NCBI GenBank assembly: GCA_024762315.1
Contig: JANTHR010000013.1
Location: 1 to 38,115, forward strand
Length of the DNA stretch: 38,115 bases
Direction of reading: 5' to 3'
Origin: Sulfurovum sp.
GTDB taxonomy: Bacteria > Campylobacterota > Campylobacteria > Campylobacterales > Sulfurovaceae
Shown: piece by piece, positions 33,304-38,115 of the stretch
Position numbering within the stretch: position 1 is the first letter of the stretch
Layout: each line of letters opens with the position of its first letter
Notes under the pieces: generated by a model
Database searches by the model: none
Told to the model about the DNA's origin: nothing
The model's input: only the letters and a program-made list of their open reading frames with translations
Position numbers and translations under genes: made by a program

Positions 33304-36123
33304 TTATAACTCTTTAGCCAAATATTCTCCGGTATATGATCCGGTCTTTTTATATTCAGAGGCTAATTTCTCAGGGGAACCCGTTGCAATAATAAGTCCG
33401 CCTTTATTTCCGCCTTCTGGCCCCATATCAATGATATAGTCTGCATTCTTTACCATGTCGAGATTATGTTCTATCACTACCACGGAGTTACCAAGCTCAA
33501 CAAGGTGGTGCAGTACCCCAGTAAGTCTGTCAACATCAGCAAAGTGAAGCCCGGTAGTGGGTTCGTCCAAGATATAAAGTGTTTTACCCGTATCTTTACG
33601 GCTGAGCTCTTTACTCAGTTTGATACGCTGTGCTTCTCCGCCTGAGAGGGTCGTTGCATTTTGTCCCAACGTAATATAGTCAAGTCCTACATCTGTCAAT
33701 GTTTTAAGCTTAACAGCAATAGCAGGGATTGCTTTAAAGAACTCCAATGCCTCCCCTACGCTCATGGCAAGTACATCCGCAATGGATTTACCTTTGTAAA
33801 GTACTTCCCGTGTCTGTGCATTGTAGCGTGTACCGTCACAGGCATCACATTTTACCAAGACATCGGGCAAGAAGTGCATCTCTATCTTTATCTGTCCGTC
33901 ACCCTGGCACTTCTCACAGCGACCACCTTTGACATTGAAGGAAAAACGCCCTATTTTGTAACCGCGAAGCTCGGCCTCTTTGGTCTGTGCAAAGAGCTTA
34001 CGTATCTCATCCATGATCCCCGTATAGGTAGCAGGGTTGGAGCGTGGTGTTCGCCCTATGGGACTTTGATCTAGGTAAATGACTTTGTCCAGTTTTTCAA
34101 GCCCTGTGATCTCGACCCCGTCTACCTTATTGACCTTTTTGGCATGATTCAGCAGCTCTCTGGCCACAGGAAGCAAAGTCTGAAGGATGAGTGAACTCTT
34201 TCCCGACCCGCTTACACCGGTGACACATACAAAATTTTTAAGCGGTATCTTTGCATTGAGTTTTTCAATGTTGTTGATGGTAACATTCTTGATCTCTATC
34301 CACTCTTTCTGGGGCTTATCATGAGAATAGCTGATCTCTTTTAACCCGTACATATAATCTGCCGTCAGGGTCTTTGCTTTTGACAATTTCTTCGCATCTC
34401 CGGCAAAAACGATCTCTCCACCGTATGCTCCGGCCCCCGGGCCTATATCCACAATGTAGTCCGCTGCCAAAATAGTCTCTCTGTCATGCTCCACTACGAT
34501 AACGGAGTTCCCTTTCTCTTTGAGTGAATTAAGCGTTCGTATCAGTTTCATCGTATCTCTCTCATGCAGCCCGATACTTGGCTCATCAAGCACGTACATC
34601 ACCCCTGTAAGCCCCGAACCTATCTGTGAAGCAATACGAATACGCTGTGCTTCTCCACCTGAAATGGTCCTTGCATCACGATTGAGTGTTATATAGCCCA
34701 ACCCTACATCATAAAGAAAAAAGAGTCTTTCATAGAGCTCTTTGAGGATGGACTCTGCGATCATTTTCTGTTGATCGGTCAGATGCGAAAAACTTTTCTC
34801 GTCCGCAAAGTAGGCGTAACTCTGCTCTATAGGCATATCGATGATATCTGCTATATTTTTTCCTTCTATCTTTACAGCTAAAGAACGAGGTCTCAGACGG
34901 TGTCCGTGGCACTTGTCACACACCTTTTCCGTCATATATTCAGACATATCTTTTTCATCTTTGAACATGTCATGTGCAAATTTCACCACCCCCGGCCATT
35001 CACGTTTGAGTTTATGGCGTTTCCATGTAAAATCGACAGTGTTTCCCAATCCATAGAGTATGGCTTTTTGCTGATGTTCCGGAAGTTCTCCATAGGGCAC
35101 TTTTATATCGATATCGTTCTGTTCACAAAAAGCATTAAGGAATTTTGTATAATAACTTTTATTGAAGCCATACATGATCCTTACGGCACCTTTGTCTATG
35201 GAGAGTTCCGGGTCTATGACCTTTTTAAGATCGATCGCATAACGGATCCCCAATCCGTCACAGGCAGGACAGGCCCCTTTGGGTGAGTTAAATGAGAAAC
35301 TTACAGGCTCTAACGGTTCAAAACTGAGCTTACAGTCAAAACACGCCAGATGCTCCGAGTAGTGATAATCTTTCCTATCGAGTTCCAACGCTTCATGGTT
35401 GAGCACCTCGATCTCCATTTCGCCATAACTCTCTTTAAGTGCCTTCTCCACATCCTGCCCTATACGGTCACGGCTCTCTTCTTTCACAACAACCCTGTCA
35501 ACAACTACTTTAATGGTATGTTTCTTTGTTTTGGAGAGTTCTATCTCGTCATCCAGACGTACCATGACGCCATCAATCATAGCTCTTATGTACCCTTTAT
35601 GGCGAAGAGACTCCAGCATATCGGCAAAGGTACCTTTTTTCTCCTTGACAAGCGGTGCCATAATGACAAGTTTTGCCCCATCAGGCAGTTTCAGTACCTC
35701 TTCGATGATATCACTGGCAGACATAGACGAGATGGGCTTCCCGCACTTGTGGCAATGCTGTTCCCCTACACGGGCAAAAAGAAGTCTAAGGTAATCATAG
35801 ATCTCAGTAATCGTTCCAACCGTAGAACGGGGGTTCTTTGAAGTGGTCTTCTGGTCAATCGCAATGGCAGGTGTAAGCCCTTCTATTTTGTCCACATCAG
35901 GTTTACCTACGCGTCCCAAGAATTGTCTGGCATAAGAAGAGAGTGACTCTATGTAACGTCTCTGCCCTTCTGCATAGAGGGTAGAAAAAGCCAAAGTTGA
36001 CTTACCGCTTCCCGAAATTCCTGTAATGACCACCAACTGGTTTTTGGGGATACGGATGTCAATATTTTTTAAGTTATTCTCTTTGGCCCCGTAAACGTGT
36101 ATCATATCTTTTTTGTTTTTCAA
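33304..36123 (-). CDS. uvrA: UvrABC excision nuclease subunit A
   Basis: A 939-residue DNA-damage sensor of nucleotide excision repair. It has two ABC ATPase modules: Walker A GISGSGKSTL near residue 35 and GVSGSGKSSL in the second half; signatures TISGGEAQRIRIA and TLSGGEAQRIKLS; Walker B in VLDEPSIGLH and ILDEPTTGLH. Zinc-finger cysteines are in CHKCG, CFDC/CPACDG and CEKCQGDG/CDACDG. Start is TTG at 36123 with AGGA upstream; an ATG six codons inside is the alternative. An extended -10 TGCTATAAT (minus strand, 36180-36188) should be the promoter. No LexA-type box was seen. Confidence 0.97.
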   Translation of the reverse strand: MKNKKDMIHVYGAKENNLKNIDIRIPKNQLVVITGISGSGKSTLAFSTLYAEGQRRYIESLSSYARQFLGRVGKPDVDKIEGLTPAIAIDQKTTSKNPRSTVGTITEIYDYLRLLFARVGEQHCHKCGKPISSMSASDIIEEVLKLPDGAKLVIMAPLVKEKKGTFADMLESLRHKGYIRAMIDGVMVRLDDEIELSKTKKHTIKVVVDRVVVKEESRDRIGQDVEKALKESYGEMEIEVLNHEALELDRKDYHYSEHLACFDCKLSFEPLEPVSFSFNSPKGACPACDGLGIRYAIDLKKVIDPELSIDKGAVRIMYGFNKSYYTKFLNAFCEQNDIDIKVPYGELPEHQQKAILYGLGNTVDFTWKRHKLKREWPGVVKFAHDMFKDEKDMSEYMTEKVCDKCHGHRLRPRSLAVKIEGKNIADIIDMPIEQSYAYFADEKSFSHLTDQQKMIAESILKELYERLFFLYDVGLGYITLNRDARTISGGEAQRIRIASQIGSGLTGVMYVLDEPSIGLHERDTMKLIRTLNSLKEKGNSVIVVEHDRETILAADYIVDIGPGAGAYGGEIVFAGDAKKLSKAKTLTADYMYGLKEISYSHDKPQKEWIEIKNVTINNIEKLNAKIPLKNFVCVTGVSGSGKSSLILQTLLPVARELLNHAKKVNKVDGVEITGLEKLDKVIYLDQSPIGRTPRSNPATYTGIMDEIRKLFAQTKEAELRGYKIGRFSFNVKGGRCEKCQGDGQIKIEMHFLPDVLVKCDACDGTRYNAQTREVLYKGKSIADVLAMSVGEALEFFKAIPAIAVKLKTLTDVGLDYITLGQNATTLSGGEAQRIKLSKELSRKDTGKTLYILDEPTTGLHFADVDRLTGVLHHLVELGNSVVVIEHNLDMVKNADYIIDMGPEGGNKGGLIIATGSPEKLASEYKKTGSYTGEYLAKEL

Positions 36124-36140
36124 TTTTTTCCTTATCTGAT

Positions 36141-36185
36141 GCCATTTGTTAGATGAAATGGCTCGAAAATTAATCTGGAATTATA
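36141..36185 (-). promoter_or_regulatory. uvrA promoter and leader hairpin
   Basis: Minus-strand TATAAT at 36180-36185 with upstream TGC (extended -10). In the leader, GCCATTT (36141-36147) and AAATGGC (36156-36162) form a 7-bp stem with 8-nt loop, about 18 bp before the TTG start. Confidence 0.55.
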
Positions 36186-36314
36186 GCATAATTGTAGTGA
36201 TTTTAATAGGTTGCATACTCTGATCATTACAACAAAACCAAACAAACAAAAGCAATGAACAACGCTTGCAATCGGTTACTGTTAGAACAAAAGAAAGTAT
36301 ACGTCATTAAAACT

Positions 36315-36431
36315 TTATAAACTCATACGAAGATATTTAGGTGCCTCTTTTGGTAGTTCGTATTGGATACTGGGATGCCCGTTACTCTTATGACAGCTAT
36401 AACAAATATCTGTTGCCTGGCTGCATCTCAA
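36315..36431 (-). CDS. Possible 38-residue peptide with CxxCH motif, or remnant of a larger gene
   Basis: In the 339-bp stretch 36124-36462, which otherwise holds only the uvrA promoter, one minus-strand frame reads MRCSQATDICYSCHKSNGH and ends EAPKYLRMSL. It contains CYSCH (36390-36404), the c-type haem attachment pattern, although CxxCH can also bind metal or occur by chance. A TTG at 36429-36431 with AGGTGA a few bases upstream could be the start. It lies just downstream of the TauE/SafE gene on the same strand. No signal peptide is present, so if real it is not a normal secreted cytochrome; a degraded gene remnant is at least as likely. Confidence 0.3.
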   Translation of the reverse strand: MRCSQATDICYSCHKSNGHPSIQYELPKEAPKYLRMSL

Positions 36432-36462
36432 CTAATTCACCTATAGTCTGGTTTTTATTTTG

Positions 36463-37203
36463 TCAGAACCACATTTTTTTAACAAGCATAAGTGTTGCAA
36501 ACAGATACAGTATCAACAATGCCATTTTATGATGGGTATCTTTCACGTGTTCTTTAAGCCATATACCGAAGGTTACCCCTAGCAGAGAAGCTGCTGCCAC
36601 AATCAGACCATTGTTAAAATCGATCGTCCCTATACTTAATCTGCTTATCAGACCTGCAATAGAGGAGAATACTACAAAGAACAGTCCGGCACTTACCGCT
36701 TTTTTGATGGGGTAATGCAACAACCCTACCAATAGCGGTGTCAATATGATAGACCCGCCGATCCCCAAAGTAATAGAGAAGATACCGATCCCCAACCCAA
36801 TAGTAAAAAGCAACCCTTTGTTCAATGTCTTTGTCTGCGAATCATCTGTATGATGCTTAGAGAAAAAAAGTCTAAAAAGCGCAAAGAGTAAAAGTCCGAG
36901 AAAAAGGATTTGCAAGACTTGATCAGGTATAAGATGGGTCACTTTTCCACCGATATATCCACCGACAAATCCGCCAAGCCCTACAAAGATCCCCTCACCT
37001 ACAATAAGTGAACCTTTACGCCAGTTCAGGAATGAACCAAAAACAGAAGAGAACACCATCTGTACAATAGAGATACCGATCGCATCTTTGATCTCAAAGC
37101 CAAGTGCCAAAAGAATAGGTACTAGGATCATCCCTCCACCGATACCGAAGAAACCGGACATTGTACCTATGAAAGTACCAACAAGCAGTAGTTCTATGAC
37201 CAT
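36463..37203 (-). CDS. TauE/SafE-family (TSUP) membrane permease
   Basis: A 246-residue inner-membrane protein with about seven to eight hydrophobic segments. The family pattern GFFGIGGGMILVPILL (residues 18-33) recurs in the second half as LGIGGSIILTPLLVG, the usual internal duplication. Members export or import sulfite, sulfoacetate, thiosulfate or other organosulfur anions; the substrate is unknown here. AGGAG precedes the ATG. It is 43 bp after the CopD-like gene and probably in the same transcript as dus. Confidence 0.92.
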   Translation of the reverse strand: MVIELLLVGTFIGTMSGFFGIGGGMILVPILLALGFEIKDAIGISIVQMVFSSVFGSFLNWRKGSLIVGEGIFVGLGGFVGGYIGGKVTHLIPDQVLQILFLGLLLFALFRLFFSKHHTDDSQTKTLNKGLLFTIGLGIGIFSITLGIGGSIILTPLLVGLLHYPIKKAVSAGLFFVVFSSIAGLISRLSIGTIDFNNGLIVAAASLLGVTFGIWLKEHVKDTHHKMALLILYLFATLMLVKKMWF

Positions 37204-37246
37204 CTGTTATGCTCCTGAAAAAGATGTGGGATTATAACATTTTTTA

Positions 37247-37666
37247 TTACTGAATCCACATAAACTGGGAGAGAAAAATAATTGTGATCACAAAAGCAAA
37301 AGGCAATACATGACTCTTGAATACAAACGGCTGTATTTTGAAATAGACCTGCAGACCGCCTCTTAATCCAAGCCAGATCCCCAAAAATGCCTTAAATCCA
37401 AGAATCATTTGAAATATACTCAGTCCCTCTTTGCCTATGGGACCATAGATCTGAGAGATCAGATAGAGTCCTGTTACGACTGCTACAATGAGACTGGGCG
37501 GCACAAGTTTACGTACATACCTCATAAAAGACTCTCTGATCTTCGCATGCTCCTGAGCACTGAATTCCTCTTTTATGTGTACTAAAAAAAGATTATCTAC
37601 AATGAGAAAACCGCCATAGATAAATGCTGCAAAAAGGTGAATGGCATGGATAATAAGATAGGTCAT
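37247..37666 (-). CDS. CopD-like four-TM membrane protein
   Basis: A 139-residue protein with four hydrophobic segments (about 3-28, 56-72, 84-102, 117-137). IIHAIHLFAAFIYGG at the start, with two histidines, and the Arg/Lys-rich loop before the second helix (RYVRKLVPP) resemble CopD and related haem- or copper-associated membrane proteins. The match is by layout, not by a decisive motif, so function is open. It lies between dus and the TauE/SafE gene, all on the minus strand. Confidence 0.6.
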   Translation of the reverse strand: MTYLIIHAIHLFAAFIYGGFLIVDNLFLVHIKEEFSAQEHAKIRESFMRYVRKLVPPSLIVAVVTGLYLISQIYGPIGKEGLSIFQMILGFKAFLGIWLGLRGGLQVYFKIQPFVFKSHVLPFAFVITIIFLSQFMWIQ

Positions 37667-37730
37667 AATCAGCCTCGAAAAAATTTGATGAGATTATAGT
37701 ATAGGTATGGTATCAAAGATTTGATGTACA

Positions 37731-38115
37731 TCAAATCTTTTTAAATACTTCCTGTGAAAAGAATCTATAGACAATATCTCTCATCTGTGATGCATTAGAG
37801 ACAGTATTGACCTCATTTCTAAAGGCTGAGGCACCCTGGAAGCCTGCTTTTGAGTATGTATGCAAGTGTTTGCGGAACATGATCGCCCCATAATCTCCGT
37901 AATGGTCTATCATCTGGTCAAAATGTTCCAGAACCACTTCTCTCATAAGTGACGTATTGACTTGCTCTTCTCCGGTTTTTATCTGATGGAATATCCACGG
38001 GTTCCCTACAGCGGCACGTCCAATCATGATACCGTCTGCTTTGGTATGTTCCAGTACCCATTTCGCTTTACCCGGGGAGTCTATATCTCCGTTTGCAATG
38101 ACCGGGATAGATACT
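37731..38115 (-). CDS. tRNA-dihydrouridine synthase, C-terminal part (runs off the window)
   Basis: The frame enters from the window end and terminates at 37731, about 128 visible residues. VSIPVIANGDI, then GIMIGRAAVGNPWIF, are the FMN-phosphate-binding blocks at the end of the Dus TIM barrel. FRKHLHTYSKAGFQGASAFR starts the helical tRNA-recognition domain. Dus enzymes reduce uridines in tRNA D-loops with FMN/NADPH. The tail resembles DusB-type proteins. The N-terminus with the catalytic cysteine lies outside the window. Confidence 0.93.
   Translation of the reverse strand, partial: VSIPVIANGDIDSPGKAKWVLEHTKADGIMIGRAAVGNPWIFHQIKTGEEQVNTSLMREVVLEHFDQMIDHYGDYGAIMFRKHLHTYSKAGFQGASAFRNEVNTVSNASQMRDIVYRFFSQEVFKKI

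Noticed and set aside
36341-36532. A 63-codon plus-strand frame in the gap after uvrA
   Set aside because: It overlaps the 3' end of the TauE/SafE gene in antisense and has no ribosome site or family resemblance.
1-38115. tRNA genes, CRISPR arrays, integrases, insertion-sequence transposases
   Set aside because: Read-through of intergenic regions showed no cloverleaf, no spaced direct repeats and no transposase motifs.

Overview
The window looks like chromosomal DNA of a Campylobacterota (epsilonproteobacterial) organism, most likely close to Sulfurovum or Sulfurimonas. The support is the fused ResB/ResC cytochrome c synthase (CcsBA), an oxaloacetate decarboxylase OadG-OadA-OadB cluster next to ATP-type PEP carboxykinase, moderate-to-low GC with AT-rich promoters, and a mix of housekeeping genes in short operons. 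This assignment is an inference from gene content; no database was searched. Most genes lie on the minus strand.

Layout. (1) 1-2035: a minus-strand operon encoding an ArsP-type permease, a mini-thioredoxin and a CcdA-like protein. Its promoter carries an ArsR-type operator over the -35 box, and the CcdA gene looks truncated at its 3' end. (2) 2116-3490: a DUF4395 membrane protein preceded by a very AT-rich hypothetical gene split in two by a probable one-base frameshift. (3) 3521-9538: a self-regulated TetR/TolC/MFP/RND efflux operon with a clear TetR operator. (4) 9648-14742: pckA and the oadG-oadA-oadB sodium-pump genes, which together act on oxaloacetate. (5) 14817-19651: DEAD-box RNA helicase, uppP, an MsbA-like ABC exporter and serB. 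(6) 19763-26636: metF-like, small membrane proteins, an LpxH-like phosphoesterase, argC, greA, surE, a TcdA/ThiF-family protein and mscL with a zinc-ribbon tail. (7) 26751-36123: ccsBA, polA, a c-di-GMP riboswitch-controlled two-TM protein, and uvrA. (8) 36124-38115: a gene-poor 339-bp stretch with a possible tiny CxxCH peptide gene, a TauE/SafE permease, a CopD-like membrane protein and the 3' part of a dus gene.

The most interesting element is at about 32795-32870. The RNA read on the plus strand fits the c-di-GMP-I (GEMM-I) riboswitch in nearly every conserved position, including a compensated G/C swap. It starts just after a TATAAT box and sits in the leader of an uncharacterised 127-residue two-TM protein, between polA and uvrA. 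Other structure not explained by genes: a 42-bp REP-like palindrome with 18-bp perfect arms between serB and metF, a paired-hairpin element between uppP and the ABC exporter, and two interlocked inverted repeats between greA and argC that could form alternative structures or a pseudoknot.

No tRNA, rRNA, CRISPR array, integrase or complete insertion sequence was seen.
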